A stretch of DNA of 64,000 nt from Bosea sp. 124 (lineage in GTDB: Bacteria; Pseudomonadota; Alphaproteobacteria; Rhizobiales; Beijerinckiaceae), in contig NZ_PZZM01000001.1 of the NCBI RefSeq assembly GCF_003046175.1, positions 4,977,001-5,041,000 on the forward strand. The letters run 5' to 3'. Each line of letters begins with the position of its first letter. The first letter of the stretch is position 1. The position numbers and the translations under genes were made by a program. The notes under the pieces were generated by a model that was not told the DNA's origin, ran no database searches, and saw only the letters and a list, made by a program, of their open reading frames with translations. Of this stretch, positions 11,373 to 21,019 are shown one piece after another.

Positions 11373-11873
11373 TCAGCGCTGCGCGAAGCGATCCTTCAGC
11401 GCCTGGAGCACCGCCGCGGGAACGAAGGGCGCGACATCGCCCCCCATCGCCGCAATCTGCCGGACCAGCGTCGCGGTGATATGGCGCACCGCCGGCGATG
11501 CCGGCAGGAAGACCGTCTGCAGCTCGGGCGCCATGACCGCGTTCATACCGGCCATCTGCATCTCGTAGTCGAGGTCGGAGCCGTCGCGCAGGCCGCGGAC
11601 GATGATCGTGGCGCCGGCGCGGCGCGCCGCATCGACCGCGAGATCGTCGAAGGTCACGACGTCGAGGCTAGCCCCCGTCGCCACCAGCAGCGGCGTCGCG
11701 ACCGCGCGCAGGAGTTCGGCACGGTGCTCGGCGCTCAGCAGCGGCGTCTTGCCGGGGTGGACGCCGATCGCCAGCACAAGGCGGTCGCAAAGCCGGGCAG
11801 CCCCGGCGATGACGTCGGCATGGCCGTTGGTGACGGGGTCGAAGGAGCCGGTGTAGAAGGCGGTGCGTGTCAT
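11373..11873 (-). CDS. coaD: Phosphopantetheine adenylyltransferase
   Basis: CoaD catalyses the penultimate step of coenzyme A synthesis, transferring AMP to 4'-phosphopantetheine. The nucleotidyltransferase motif [15 protein letters not shown] (residues 6-20) and the substrate-binding [18 protein letters not shown] are clear. The start is the ATG at 11873, giving 166 residues, the normal family length; longer in-frame starts add a low-complexity leader. It precedes proS by 140 bases on the same strand. In many relatives coaD is instead followed by cyclophilin genes and queA. Confidence 0.95.
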   Translation of the reverse strand: MTRTAFYTGSFDPVTNGHADVIAGAARLCDRLVLAIGVHPGKTPLLSAEHRAELLRAVATPLLVATGASLDVVTFDDLAVDAARRAGATIIVRGLRDGSDLDYEMQMAGMNAVMAPELQTVFLPASPAVRHITATLVRQIAAMGGDVAPFVPAAVLQALKDRFAQR

Positions 11874-11983
11874 GTTGCAAGCGTTAAACGCTGGCCCGGC
11901 GCCCGACAAGGACCCGGCCGGGCAGACCGGACCAGACGGTGCGGTCATGCTGCACAGTCACGCCGCACGGTCATGCGGCACAG

Positions 11984-14107
11984 TCATGCGGCACGGATTT
12001 GCACGATGAATTCCGCGACGCGCGATTTCAGCGAGTGGGCGAGTTCCGTCAGTTCGCCGGAGGCGCGCGACACCGCGGCGGCTGCGTCCGAGGTTTGCTG
12101 CGAGGCGGCGGAGACAAGGCTCGTCGCCTCGCCGATGCGACTGAACTCGCTCGTCGCCATGCCGACATCCTCGACGATCGCGTGAGTGACGCCGTGCTGG
12201 CGCCGCATCGTCTCGGCCGAGCGCCTGACCGCCTCGCTCAGGCCGCCGATCATGTCGCGGATGCCGGTGATCGCCTCGACCGTCGCGGTCGTAGCCTCGT
12301 TCATCGTCGCGATCTGGCGCGAGATGTCGTCGATCGCCCGCGCTGTCTGTCCCGACAGGCCCTTCACCTCGGAAGCGACCACGGCGAAGCCGCGCCCGGC
12401 CTCTCCGGCGCGCGCCGCCTCGATGGTGGCGTTGAGGGCGAGCAGATTGGTCTGGGCCGCGATGTCGGAGATGAGGCCAATGACATCGGAGACGCGCGCC
12501 GCGCCGGCGGCGAGCTGATCGACGACGCCGCCCATCTGGTCGGCATGCTCCTTGGCCGAGCGAGCCGATCGGTCGGACGACTGGACGTCGCCGTCGAGCT
12601 GGTCGATGGCGTGCCGCAGTTCCCGTGCGGCGCCCTCGATCGAGCGGATGCTGGCGACCGCACGCGAGGTCGCGCCATGGACGGTCCCGGCATTCGCCAG
12701 GGTCTGCCGCGCGCCGCCCGAAAGCTCATGGGCCGTGACGTTGAGCTGTTCGGCCGATGCCGATACGGCGGCGGTCACGCCGAGCACGGAGCGTTCGAGG
12801 TCGCTGGCGAGATCGGCGAGCAGCGTCATGCGCTGGACGCCCGCCTCCTTCTCGCGCTCCTCGCGCTCACCCAGGCGAGCGGCCTCGTCCTGCAGCAGGT
12901 TTTCGCGGATCTGGCGGACCGATCGCGCAATCTCGCCGATCTCGTCTCGCCGCTTCTCGCCCGGGATGCGTTGGTCTGTGCGGCCCGCGGCGATGCCGGC
13001 GAGCGCCTCGGCCAGACCGCCGATCGGCCGCGCCACGGACAGGCCGAGCAGGAGCGCGACCAGCAAGAGCGGACCGAGGACGCTGAGCCCGCCGATCACG
13101 ATTGCCCGGTCCATCTTGTCGACCACAGCGAAGGCGACGCGCTCCGGCTCAGCGAGCCAGAGCAGCCAGGTGCCCTGCCCGACCTGAAATTCGCGGCCGA
13201 TGACGACGAGCGGCTCGCCCTCGCGACTGGCCAATCTCAACAGCGAACCGCCGGTCTGCGTCAGCCGGTTCCGGTCGAGTGTCCCGGCCGGCGCAGTGCC
13301 GGCGCGGCGCGCCGCCGGATCGGAGCGCATGAATCCATCCGCGCCGACGACATACGTCATGATGTCCAAGGAGGCGCCCGCAATCGAGGCCAGCGTATTG
13401 TCGATGAAGGCCGGGCTGATCGAGATCACCATCGTCCCGACCAGCTCTCCGGAGGCCGGATTGCGGAAGCGCTGCGCCAGAAAGGCACGGGGCTCGCCGC
13501 CGATCACGTCATAGGGCGCCAGATCGCGCATGGAGGGCTCGTCAGCGGCCGTCGCAGCGGCGGCGACGACCTTTGCAAGGCCCGTCTCCGCCAGATCCGG
13601 ATCACTCAGCAGGCGCCCGAATTCCGGCCCCTTGGTGACGCTGTAGACCACCCGCCCCCTCGGCGAGACGAGGTAGATGTCGGCATAGTCGAACTGCTGA
13701 AGCGCGGCGAGATAGGTATCGTGGATCGCCGCGTGCCGCTGCAGATAGCCGTGGCTCTGCCCGGCGCCGGTGCGCTGCATGCGCTCGTCGCGATCGGGCA
13801 GCCCATCACCCTGGAAATGCGCCACGATCCTCGCGCGCTCCTCGGGCAGCTCCATCCACCCCCTGATCTCGTCGAGAGAGGACACGAGATAAGCGCTGCG
13901 CGCTTGAACGGAGAGCTCTGCGCCCAGACGCTGCCAGCGGCGCTCCAGCGCCCTGGCACGCCCCTCCGCGAGAACACTGAGTCGCTCCTCGACGGCATCC
14001 TCGGCCCAGACCGTCACCGCGCGATAGGCGGACAGCCCGACCGCGAGCACGGCCAGGCACGCCAGCCCGAGCATGGCGGCAGGAAGTCTGACCCTGAGGC
14101 TGAGCAA
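11984..14107 (-). CDS. Methyl-accepting chemotaxis protein
   Basis: It is a transmembrane chemoreceptor feeding CheA/CheW signalling. A first membrane helix ([20 protein letters not shown]) is followed by a periplasmic sensor of about 260 residues, a second helix ([20 protein letters not shown]), a HAMP linker, and a cytoplasmic signalling domain with the hairpin tip containing [20 protein letters not shown]. The start is uncertain: TTG at 14107 has GGAG about ten bases upstream, and an ATG at 14074 is the alternative. No CheA/CheB/CheR genes are nearby, so it is an orphan receptor and its ligand is unknown. Confidence 0.93.
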   Translation of the reverse strand: MLSLRVRLPAAMLGLACLAVLAVGLSAYRAVTVWAEDAVEERLSVLAEGRARALERRWQRLGAELSVQARSAYLVSSLDEIRGWMELPEERARIVAHFQGDGLPDRDERMQRTGAGQSHGYLQRHAAIHDTYLAALQQFDYADIYLVSPRGRVVYSVTKGPEFGRLLSDPDLAETGLAKVVAAAATAADEPSMRDLAPYDVIGGEPRAFLAQRFRNPASGELVGTMVISISPAFIDNTLASIAGASLDIMTYVVGADGFMRSDPAARRAGTAPAGTLDRNRLTQTGGSLLRLASREGEPLVVIGREFQVGQGTWLLWLAEPERVAFAVVDKMDRAIVIGGLSVLGPLLLVALLLGLSVARPIGGLAEALAGIAAGRTDQRIPGEKRRDEIGEIARSVRQIRENLLQDEAARLGEREEREKEAGVQRMTLLADLASDLERSVLGVTAAVSASAEQLNVTAHELSGGARQTLANAGTVHGATSRAVASIRSIEGAARELRHAIDQLDGDVQSSDRSARSAKEHADQMGGVVDQLAAGAARVSDVIGLISDIAAQTNLLALNATIEAARAGEAGRGFAVVASEVKGLSGQTARAIDDISRQIATMNEATTATVEAITGIRDMIGGLSEAVRRSAETMRRQHGVTHAIVEDVGMATSEFSRIGEATSLVSAASQQTSDAAAAVSRASGELTELAHSLKSRVAEFIVQIRAA

Positions 14108-14463
14108 AATCCCGGGACTCCGGTTTCGGCGCTGGTTTAACCAACACCGAATACAGCAGACCAAGGTTAACTTTGGTTGAAGAGTGACGTTAGGACAGAG
14201 GCACGAAGGCTGCCAGCGCAGCGACACTGCCGGCCAGGACCGACAGGAAGACGAGCATCGAGGCGGCCATCGAGCTACGACGCCGACCGAATGCATTCAA
14301 ATCGAACCGCATGACGTCCCCGCCGAATCAGGAATTCTTGACTTACCCTGCGTGACGGCGCCTCCCGGCCGCGAAAAGGCGGTATCATGGCGAAAGCGTG
14401 GCGCGGCATTTGCCCTGGTTTTCGTGATTGCCTTCGCCTCGGCTTCACGCCAAAACCCCGGCC
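14108..14463. other. Divergent intergenic region, receptor / ABC-F ATPase
   Basis: This 356-base gap separates divergently transcribed genes. It is locally AT-richer than its surroundings around 14130-14180, where GGTTTAACC (14134-14142) and a near-perfect palindrome centred on GTTAAC (14160-14177) occur. These could belong to the receptor promoter. I see no convincing open reading frame or RNA gene in it. Confidence 0.5.
14160..14177. promoter_or_regulatory. Near-perfect palindrome upstream of the chemoreceptor
   Basis: The 18-base sequence accaaggttaactttggt reads almost the same on both strands, differing only at the central flanks. It lies 53 bases upstream of the proposed receptor start in a locally AT-rich patch. 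A dimeric regulator site is a reasonable inference, and the GTTAAC core also resembles half of a CtrA site, but no second TTAA lies at the required seven-base spacing. Confidence 0.4.
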
Positions 14464-16341
14464 ATGCTCACCATCAACGATATCACCTACCGTCTCGGCG
14501 AGAGATTGCTGCTCGACCATGCCAGCGCCTCGCTGCCGGATGGCTCGCGCGTGGGCCTCGTTGGCCGCAACGGCACCGGCAAGACCACCCTGTTCCGGAT
14601 GATCACCGGCGAGCTCTCGCCGGAGGGCGGGACGATCAGCCTGCCCAAGGGCCGCCGGATAGGCGGCGTCGCCCAGGAAGCGCCGGGCGGACCTGAATCG
14701 CTGATCGAGGTCGTGCTCGCCGCCGACACCGAGCGCGCCGCGCTGATGGCGGAATCGGAGACCGCGACCGATCCGCACCGCATCGCCGAGATCGAGACGC
14801 GGCTGGCCGACATCAATGCCCACTCGGCCCCGGCGCGGGCAGCCACGGTGCTGCACGGCCTCGGCTTCAACGAAGAGGCCCAGCAGCGGCCCTGCTCCGA
14901 TTTTTCCGGCGGCTGGCGCATGCGCGTCGCGCTGGCGGCCGTTCTGTTCTCCGAGCCCGATCTGCTGCTGCTCGACGAACCGACCAATTATCTCGACCTC
15001 GAAGGCACGCTCTGGCTCTACGACTATCTCGAGCGCTACCCGCACACTGTCCTCGTCGTCAGCCATGACCGCGAACTGCTCGACACCTGCGTCGACCACA
15101 TCCTGCATCTCGATCAGGGCAAGCTGACGATCTATCGCGGCGGCTACACCTCTTTCGTCAAGCAGCGCGCCGAGAAGCAGATGCAGCTCTCCAAGGCCAA
15201 GGAGAAGCAGGACGCCGAGCGCAAGCATCTTCAGGCCTTCGTCGACCGCTTCAAGGCCAAGGCCTCGAAGGCGCGCCAGGCCCAGTCGCGCGTCAAGCGG
15301 CTCGAAAAGATGGAATCGATCGCGAGCATCGTCGACCGCGACGTCCAACCGTTCAGCCTGCCTGGTCCCGAGCGCCCGCTGGCGCCGCCGATGATCGTGC
15401 TGAACGACGCCAGCGCAGGCTATGGCGAGCGCAAGGTGCTCTCCAAGCTGAACCTGACACTGCTGCCGGACGACCGCATCGCGCTGCTCGGCTCGAACGG
15501 CAACGGCAAGTCGACCTTCTGCAAGCTGATCGGCGGCAGGCTCGCGCCGCTGTCGGGCGAGATGCGCAGTTCGTCCAAGCTGGAGACGGCGTATTTCGCC
15601 CAGCACCAGCTCGACGAGTTGCGGATGGAGGACACGCCGGTCGGCCATCTGCGCGACCTGATGCCCGACGCGCCCGAGGCCAAGGTCCGCTCCAAGGCGG
15701 CGCAGATCGGCTTTCCGGCGCAAAAGGCCGAGACGCCGGTCAAGAACCTGTCGGGCGGCGAGAAGGCCCGGCTGATGCTCGGGCTGGCAGCCTTCGGCGG
15801 CCCTCACCTGCTCATCCTCGACGAGCCGACGAACCATCTCGACATCGACAGCCGCACCGCATTGGTCAACGCGATCAACGATTATCCGGGCGCCGTCATC
15901 CTCGTCAGCCATGACCGCTTCCTGATCGAATCCTGTGCCGACCGGCTCTGGATCGTCGGCGACGGCACGGTCAAGAATTTCGACGGCGACATGGAGGATT
16001 ATCGCAGCCTCGTGCTCGGCGGCGCCAAGGCGGCCAGGCGCGAGAAGGCCACTCCGGACGCCGCGGCCGCCAACGGCAAGGCTGAGGAGCGCAAGGGCGC
16101 AGCGGTGAAACGCGTGGCGCAAGGCCCGCTGCGGCAGAAGCTCAACCTCGCGGAGGCCAAGATCGCCAAACTGACCGGGCTGATCGAGAAGGTCGACGGC
16201 GTGCTCGGCAACGGCTCGGCCTTCGCCCGCGACCCGAACAAGGCGCGCGAGTTGTCGAAGCAGCGCGCGGTTCTGGCGAAGACGCTGGAGGCCGCGGAGG
16301 AAGAGTGGCTGGAGTTGAGCGCGGAGCTGGAGAGCGCCTGA
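14464..16341 (+). CDS. ABC-F family ATPase (Uup-like)
   Basis: It has two ABC cassettes and no membrane domain, the ABC-F layout of ribosome-associated ATPases. Cassette one has GRNGTGKTT (34-42), the signature FSGGWRMRVALAA and LLLLDEPTNYLDLEG; cassette two has GSNGNGKST near 343 with LSGGEKARLMLG and LLILDEPTNHLD. The linker is rich in Lys and charged helices, and the last 80 residues form a predicted coiled coil, as in Uup. The ATG at 14464 is next to the conserved MLTINDITY. At 625 residues it is normal in length. It usually neighbours holC and pepA in relatives. Confidence 0.93.
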   Translation: MLTINDITYRLGERLLLDHASASLPDGSRVGLVGRNGTGKTTLFRMITGELSPEGGTISLPKGRRIGGVAQEAPGGPESLIEVVLAADTERAALMAESETATDPHRIAEIETRLADINAHSAPARAATVLHGLGFNEEAQQRPCSDFSGGWRMRVALAAVLFSEPDLLLLDEPTNYLDLEGTLWLYDYLERYPHTVLVVSHDRELLDTCVDHILHLDQGKLTIYRGGYTSFVKQRAEKQMQLSKAKEKQDAERKHLQAFVDRFKAKASKARQAQSRVKRLEKMESIASIVDRDVQPFSLPGPERPLAPPMIVLNDASAGYGERKVLSKLNLTLLPDDRIALLGSNGNGKSTFCKLIGGRLAPLSGEMRSSSKLETAYFAQHQLDELRMEDTPVGHLRDLMPDAPEAKVRSKAAQIGFPAQKAETPVKNLSGGEKARLMLGLAAFGGPHLLILDEPTNHLDIDSRTALVNAINDYPGAVILVSHDRFLIESCADRLWIVGDGTVKNFDGDMEDYRSLVLGGAKAARREKATPDAAAANGKAEERKGAAVKRVAQGPLRQKLNLAEAKIAKLTGLIEKVDGVLGNGSAFARDPNKARELSKQRAVLAKTLEAAEEEWLELSAELESA

Positions 16342-16412
16342 GCACCGCTAACTTATCCCGGGAGGTATTGCGCCGCTTAGCATCGGCGTTCTCGCTCTCG
16401 GGAAAGCAACAG

Positions 16413-16817
16413 ATGCGCCAGCTCATCAATTTCTACGACCAGAACGCCAGTCGCAAACAAGCCTTGGCGCTATCATCGAAGATAGCAGGCGATCGCATGA
16501 TGGCCGCGTTCGAGCGGCTTTGCCGCCTGATGGCAAAAGAGAGTTTCAACCCGGATCAACCTTGCGTACCCGCAGGAAATCCGGACGCAGGGCAATGGAC
16601 TGCCGGAGATGCGGCTGTTGGTTCTGGCGCGGCTCTCAATCCACTTCAATCCATAGCAGCGGCAACCAGCCGCGGCTTGCGCGCGATCTGCGAAGCACAG
16701 TTCGATCGCGATATATTCCAATGCCGAATGGTTGGTTTGGCGTCATGTTACGAGCAGACCTACCAACGTTATTCAGCTTGCCTGGCTCGCCGGCAAATCC
16801 CGCCCTTCAACTATTGA
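16413..16817 (+). CDS. Small protein with PAGNPDAGQWT motif, possible effector-like
   Basis: The 134-residue product starts at ATG 16413, preceded by GGGAAAG. Residues 1-45 are a charged helical region. Residues 46-63 contain FNPDQPCVPAGNPDAGQWT, a form of the P-x-G-x-P-x-G-Q-W-T linker that recurs just before variable C-terminal domains in rhizobial phage-like and toxin-like proteins (recalled, not searched). The C-terminal 45 residues carry four spaced cysteines (93, 104, 112, 123) and end RRQIPPFNY. There is no signal peptide. A DUF6968-like gene starts eight bases after its stop, so the two are cotranscribed. Function is unknown. Confidence 0.68.
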   Translation: MRQLINFYDQNASRKQALALSSKIAGDRMMAAFERLCRLMAKESFNPDQPCVPAGNPDAGQWTAGDAAVGSGAALNPLQSIAAATSRGLRAICEAQFDRDIFQCRMVGLASCYEQTYQRYSACLARRQIPPFNY

Positions 16818-16825
16818 GGCGCTGC

Positions 16826-17167
16826 ATGAAGATAGCTGAACGGATGCTTCATTACTCCGACGGGGGGCGTGATGTCGCCATCGCGGTATCGGTCGACCTT
16901 CCCGTTCAGGGAGAGCGCGATTGGTCCTGCCGCTATCGCATTGGATGGCCGGAAGGCGCCCATGAAGGCGCCGGATATGGAGTTGACTCGACCCAGGCCC
17001 TGTTGCTGGCGATGGAAGCCATCGGAACCGACCTCTATACCAGCGATCATCATCGATCCGGTCGGCTTCGTTGGCATGATCTCGGAGACGGATACGGATA
17101 TCCGGTGCCAAAGACGATTCGGGACCTGTTGATCGGTGGAGACGCTGCGAAGAATGGCGAAATCTGA
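16826..17167 (+). CDS. DUF6968-like small protein, partner of the preceding gene
   Basis: The 113-residue soluble product starts at ATG 16826 with GAGGCG six bases upstream. It begins MKIAERMLHYSDGGRDVAIA and later has DSTQALLLAMEAIGTDLY and a GDGYGYPVP segment, a pattern I recall from the uncharacterised DUF6968 family. It is acidic and compact, as expected for an immunity protein, and sits immediately downstream of the cysteine-bearing PAGNPDAGQWT protein. The immunity role is inference from arrangement only. The 96-base gap after it is convergent with the lipoprotein gene. Confidence 0.68.
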   Translation: MKIAERMLHYSDGGRDVAIAVSVDLPVQGERDWSCRYRIGWPEGAHEGAGYGVDSTQALLLAMEAIGTDLYTSDHHRSGRLRWHDLGDGYGYPVPKTIRDLLIGGDAAKNGEI

Positions 17168-17263
17168 GTCGATGGCTCGGATGATCTCGTCTGTCGATTT
17201 GGGCTTATCACTGGCCAGATCAGACCGGATGATCAATCCAGCAGGGATGACGCCTCGCGCCGG

Positions 17264-17674
17264 TCAACCCTGCCCGGGCTTCACGATCCGGCTCAGCCGG
17301 TTGTCGGTGAACATGTAGATCTCGCGGCCGCCCGGCTCGGCGTAGAGCACCTGCGTCTCGCGCTGGCCCTTGCCGCTTTCGCCGATCAGCACGTCGGTCG
17401 GGCGGGCGCCCTTGAGCTTGACCAGCTCGCATTCGGTGATGCCTTCGGCGATGGACGGTGGCAGCGGGCGGGTCGAGGGATCGAGAGAGACATCGGCGCT
17501 GCATTCGCCGTCGGGCGTTAGGCTCGCCTCCCGCGTCGAGGCGCGGGCCGTGATGCTGCTCGTCGTCGCGGTCGTCCGGCCGTCGCGGCTTTCGGAGGTG
17601 AAGGCGAAGCCGCCCATATCGACGGAGCACCCGCCAAGCGCGGCGGCACAAACGAACAGAATGGGCAGTCTCAC
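17264..17674 (-). CDS. Predicted lipoprotein of unknown function
   Basis: The 136-residue product begins at GTG 17674, whose GTGA overlaps the holC stop codon. A short signal sequence ends in the lipobox LGGC (VRLPILFVCAAALGGC), giving a predicted lipidated cysteine at residue 16. The mature part includes ECELVKLKGARPTDVLIGESGKG and a C-terminal YMFTDNRLSRIV, which looks like a small beta-rich SmpA/OmlA-like fold, though this is not certain. Overlap with holC indicates coexpression. Confidence 0.78.
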   Translation of the reverse strand: MRLPILFVCAAALGGCSVDMGGFAFTSESRDGRTTATTSSITARASTREASLTPDGECSADVSLDPSTRPLPPSIAEGITECELVKLKGARPTDVLIGESGKGQRETQVLYAEPGGREIYMFTDNRLSRIVKPGQG

Positions 17675-18123
17675 GCTTTTTTCTCCCAGCGGCCGGTCTC
17701 GTCCTGCTGCCAGTAGCTGGCGGCGAGACCCGAGGCCCTGGCCTTCTTCCAATCCTCGCGCGCCGCGGTCAGCGCGTCGGGATCGTCACCATCGAATATC
17801 AGAACAACGCGCTCGTAGTCCTGCATTGCGTCGGGAATGCGAACACCTTCGGCGCAGATGCGAACCTGGGCAGCGTTGGGGTTGTGCGCATGCGTCGTCA
17901 GCACCACCGGGTTGCTCGCGGCATCGGCCTCCATCGCCGTGACATGGGGCAGGAAGCTTTCGTCCGAATAGGTCCAGAGATGGTCGTCGACCGCGCTCAG
18001 CCGCTCCTGGCTCGACAGCTCGACCACCACCCTCTGGCCGCGCGACAAGGCGCGGTCGAGGATCGTCGGCAGCACCTGTTCGAGCGGGCGCGACTGAAGG
18101 TGGAAGAACAGGATCTCGGCCAT
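17671..18123 (-). CDS. holC: DNA polymerase III subunit chi
   Basis: HolC belongs to the clamp-loader complex and links it to single-strand binding protein. The 150-residue product has the family opening MAEILFFHLQSRPLEQVLP and the central AVDDHLWTYSDESFLPH and PVVLTTHAHNPNAAQVRICA segments. It lies downstream of pepA on the same strand, as in most alphaproteobacteria, and overlaps the following lipoprotein gene by four bases. In many relatives ndk follows in this region; here it does not. Confidence 0.92.
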   Translation of the reverse strand: MAEILFFHLQSRPLEQVLPTILDRALSRGQRVVVELSSQERLSAVDDHLWTYSDESFLPHVTAMEADAASNPVVLTTHAHNPNAAQVRICAEGVRIPDAMQDYERVVLIFDGDDPDALTAAREDWKKARASGLAASYWQQDETGRWEKKA

Positions 18124-18173
18124 CGAAAGCCTTTATGTTACAGCAATCTGCGCCTGCACCCTGCCAGATCGAG

Positions 18174-19667
18174 TCAGCTCTCGTAATGCTCGGCGACCAG
18201 CCGGTCGAGCAGGCGCACGCCCCAGCCCGAGCCCCAGGACCGATTGGTTTCGGAGTTCGGCGAGCTCATGCCGGTGCCGGCGATGTCGAGATGCACCCAG
18301 GGGCAGTCGTTGACATGGCGCTGCAGGAACTGGGCGGCGGTGATCGATCCGCCATGGCGGCCGGCGGCGTTCTTCATGTCGGCAAACTTCGAATCGATCA
18401 TCTTGTCGTAGGCCTTGCCGAGCGGCATGCGCCACACGGTTTCGCCCGTGGCTTTGCCAGCCGCCGAGAGCCGCTCGCTGAGTTCGTCGCTGTTGGAGAA
18501 CAGCCCGGCATACTCCTGCGCCAGCGCGACCAGGATCGCGCCGGTCAGCGTCGCCAGGTTGATCATGAACTGCGGCTTGAACTGCTCCTGCGTGTACCAG
18601 AGCACATCGGCCAGAACGAGCCGCCCTTCCGCGTCGGTGTTGATGATCTCGATGGTCTGGCCCGAAAGCGAAGTGACGATATCGCCCGGGCGCTGGGCGT
18701 TGCCGTCGGGCATGTTCTCGACGAGGCCGATGATACCGATGGCGTTGACCTTGGCCTTGCGGGCCGCGAGCGCATGCATCAGGCCGGTGACGCAGGCCGC
18801 GCCAGCCATGTCGCCCTTCATGTCCTCCATGCCGGCACCGGGCTTCAGCGAGATGCCGCCGGTGTCGAAGGTCACTCCCTTGCCGACGAAGGCGATCGGC
18901 TGGACGCTGCTCTTGGCGCCGTTCCAGCGCATGATCGCGACGCGGCTTTCGCGCCGCGAGCCCTGGCCGACGGCCAGAAGCGCGCGCATGCCGATCTTGC
19001 GGAGTTGCTTCTCGTCGAGGACCTCGACCTCGACGCCGAGCTTCTCGAGCTTGGCGGCCCGGTCGGCGAACTCCTCCGGATAGAGGACGTTCGGCGGCTC
19101 GTTGACGAGATTGCGCGCGAGTTCGACACCGGCCGCGACCGCGTCGCGCGCCTTCAGCGCCTTCTTCACCAGCGAGGGGTCGCCGGCGCGCAGCGTCACC
19201 GCGATCGGCTCGGCTTCCTCCGGCTTTTTGCTCTTCGTCTTGTACTGGTCGAAGACATAGGAGCGCAGCCGCATCCCGAGTGCGATCTCCGCTGCATGCT
19301 CGGCACCGAGCGGCCCTTCCGGCAACGCCAGAATCACATCGACGCTGCGGCCATGACCGAGGCGGCCGGCAATGGCACCGCCGAGCTTGGCGAAATCGAG
19401 CGTGCCGCGCTCGGCCTCGGGACCGACGCCGACCGCGATCAGGCGCTCATAGCCGGCACCGTCCGGAGCCAGCAGCGTCAGCCCGGCGAGTGCCTTGCCC
19501 TTGAAGCGTTCGGCGGCGGCGGCGCGCGCGAGCAGGGCATGGGCGCCCTCTCCCAGCCATTCCTCGGCGGCTTTCGGCGGCGTGAGCGTGTCGGAGACGA
19601 GAATGACGAGGTCCTGCCCTCCGATCGCGTTGAGGGCTTTGATCTCGAGCTTCAGGCGCTGCGACAT
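18174..19667 (-). CDS. pepA: Leucyl aminopeptidase (M17)
   Basis: It is a cytoplasmic zinc- or manganese-dependent aminopeptidase that removes N-terminal residues from peptides. The 497-residue product has an N-terminal macro-like domain and a C-terminal M17 catalytic domain with [25 protein letters not shown] and the signature [12 protein letters not shown], which together supply the metal ligands and catalytic Lys and Arg. The ATG at 19667 directly precedes [12 protein letters not shown]; upstream in-frame sequence is unconserved. It is divergent from lptF and followed by holC. Confidence 0.96.
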   Translation of the reverse strand: MSQRLKLEIKALNAIGGQDLVILVSDTLTPPKAAEEWLGEGAHALLARAAAAERFKGKALAGLTLLAPDGAGYERLIAVGVGPEAERGTLDFAKLGGAIAGRLGHGRSVDVILALPEGPLGAEHAAEIALGMRLRSYVFDQYKTKSKKPEEAEPIAVTLRAGDPSLVKKALKARDAVAAGVELARNLVNEPPNVLYPEEFADRAAKLEKLGVEVEVLDEKQLRKIGMRALLAVGQGSRRESRVAIMRWNGAKSSVQPIAFVGKGVTFDTGGISLKPGAGMEDMKGDMAGAACVTGLMHALAARKAKVNAIGIIGLVENMPDGNAQRPGDIVTSLSGQTIEIINTDAEGRLVLADVLWYTQEQFKPQFMINLATLTGAILVALAQEYAGLFSNSDELSERLSAAGKATGETVWRMPLGKAYDKMIDSKFADMKNAAGRHGGSITAAQFLQRHVNDCPWVHLDIAGTGMSSPNSETNRSWGSGWGVRLLDRLVAEHYES

Positions 19668-19719
19668 GATCGGCTCACGATGTTGCGAGTGGGCTTTGGG
19701 CGGGACGAAACGAAACGGC

Positions 19720-19740
19720 CGCAAACGATTCCCGTTTGCG
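19720..19740. promoter_or_regulatory. Inverted repeat in the pepA/lptF divergent promoter region
   Basis: cgcaaacg (19720-19727) and cgtttgcg (19733-19740) form a perfect 8-bp inverted repeat with a five-base spacer, midway between the divergent starts of pepA and lptF. The position suits an operator serving either promoter. No T run follows, so a terminator is unlikely. Confidence 0.45.
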
Positions 19741-19825
19741 CCTTGATTGCGCCTATACCATAGGGTGATTTCCGCGAACCACCAGCGCAGGGCTGATCCC
19801 GTGCTGCCCAATCGGAAGCCCAAGC

Positions 19826-21019
19826 GTGCTGCTGCAGCGTCTCGACCGCTACATCCTGAAGATGGCGACGATCGCATCGATCGTCCTGCTGGTCGGGCTC
19901 ACAAGCGTGATCTGGGTCACCCAGGCGCTGCGCGAGGTCGATCTGATCACCGGCAAGGGCCAGACGGTGCTGATCTTCTTCACCGTGACGCTTCTGTCGC
20001 TGCCGGCGCTGATCGCCGGCATCGCGCCCGTCGCGCTGTTCATGGCGACGCTCTATACGCTGAACCGGCTCAACGGCGATTCCGAGCTGATCGTGATGAA
20101 CGCTGCCGGCGTCGCGCCGCATCGCATCACGCGCCCCTTCATCGTGCTGACGATCGCGGTCTCGCTGCTGGTGAGCTGGATGACGCTGTCGGTGATGCCG
20201 ACGGGCTTTCGGATGCTGCGCGACCTGATCACGCTGATCCGGGCCGATTTCGTCGCCAATGTCGTCAAGGAGGGGCAGTTCGTCTCGCTCGATTCAGGCG
20301 TCACCTTCCATTACCGGGAGCGTTCGGGCGATGCGCTGGTCGGCATCTTCATGCAGGACAGGCGTGACCCGAACCAGCCCTCGATCTACATCGCCGAGCG
20401 CGGCCGCACCGTCGAGGTCGACGGCTCCAGCTTCCTGATGCTGGAAAAGGGCACGATCCAGCGCGAGACCAAGAACACCGACACGACCTCGATCATCTCG
20501 TTCGAGCGCTATGCGCTGAACCTGTCGGCCTTGTCTGGCGACGCCACCGGCGGTGCGGGCGAAGGCGACGGCGACAAGGCAGTCTACAAGCCGCGCGAAC
20601 GCTCGACCTGGCAGCTCCTCAATCAGGATCCGAACGAGAACTACTACAAATACCAAGAGGGGCGCTTCCGTGCCGAACTGCACAACCGCCTCTCGGCACC
20701 GCTCTACCCGATGGCGTTCATGCTGATCGCCTTCGCCTGCATCGGCGAGGCGCGCACCACCCGCCAGGGCCGCGCCTTCGCGATCCAGGCCGCGATCCTG
20801 ATCGTCGCAGCAACCCGAATCGGCGCCTATATGGCCTGGACGGCGAGCGTCCGGTCACCCTTGGCGGCTGTGATGCTCTATGTGCTGCCGGTGGTCGCAA
20901 TCATCGCCGCCACGGCGGTGATCCTGTATGGCCAGCGCCTGCGGCCATTCTTCTCCCGGGCGACGGCGCCGCTGAAAGCGCCGCTGGCCGGGCTGACGGC
21001 CAGGTTCAGGCGCGCCTGA
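19826..21019 (+). CDS. lptF: LPS export ABC transporter permease LptF
   Basis: LptF is one of the two inner-membrane permeases that extract lipopolysaccharide for transport to the outer membrane. The 397-residue product has three N-terminal transmembrane helices, a periplasmic beta-jellyroll domain (about residues 130-290) and three C-terminal helices. The start is GTG at 19826, with GGAAG eight bases upstream. Its stop codon shares one base with the lptG ATG (TGATG), so the two permeases are translationally coupled. The ATPase gene lptB is not in the window. Confidence 0.94.
   Translation: MLLQRLDRYILKMATIASIVLLVGLTSVIWVTQALREVDLITGKGQTVLIFFTVTLLSLPALIAGIAPVALFMATLYTLNRLNGDSELIVMNAAGVAPHRITRPFIVLTIAVSLLVSWMTLSVMPTGFRMLRDLITLIRADFVANVVKEGQFVSLDSGVTFHYRERSGDALVGIFMQDRRDPNQPSIYIAERGRTVEVDGSSFLMLEKGTIQRETKNTDTTSIISFERYALNLSALSGDATGGAGEGDGDKAVYKPRERSTWQLLNQDPNENYYKYQEGRFRAELHNRLSAPLYPMAFMLIAFACIGEARTTRQGRAFAIQAAILIVAATRIGAYMAWTASVRSPLAAVMLYVLPVVAIIAATAVILYGQRLRPFFSRATAPLKAPLAGLTARFRRA

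Noticed and set aside
11939-14140. A 733-codon plus-strand frame antisense to the chemoreceptor
   Set aside because: The minus strand shows complete HAMP and MCP signalling domains; the plus frame has no family resemblance.
14275-16122. A 615-codon minus-strand frame antisense to the ABC-F gene
   Set aside because: Both Walker motifs and signatures of the ABC-F ATPase are on the plus strand. The antisense frame is a shadow.
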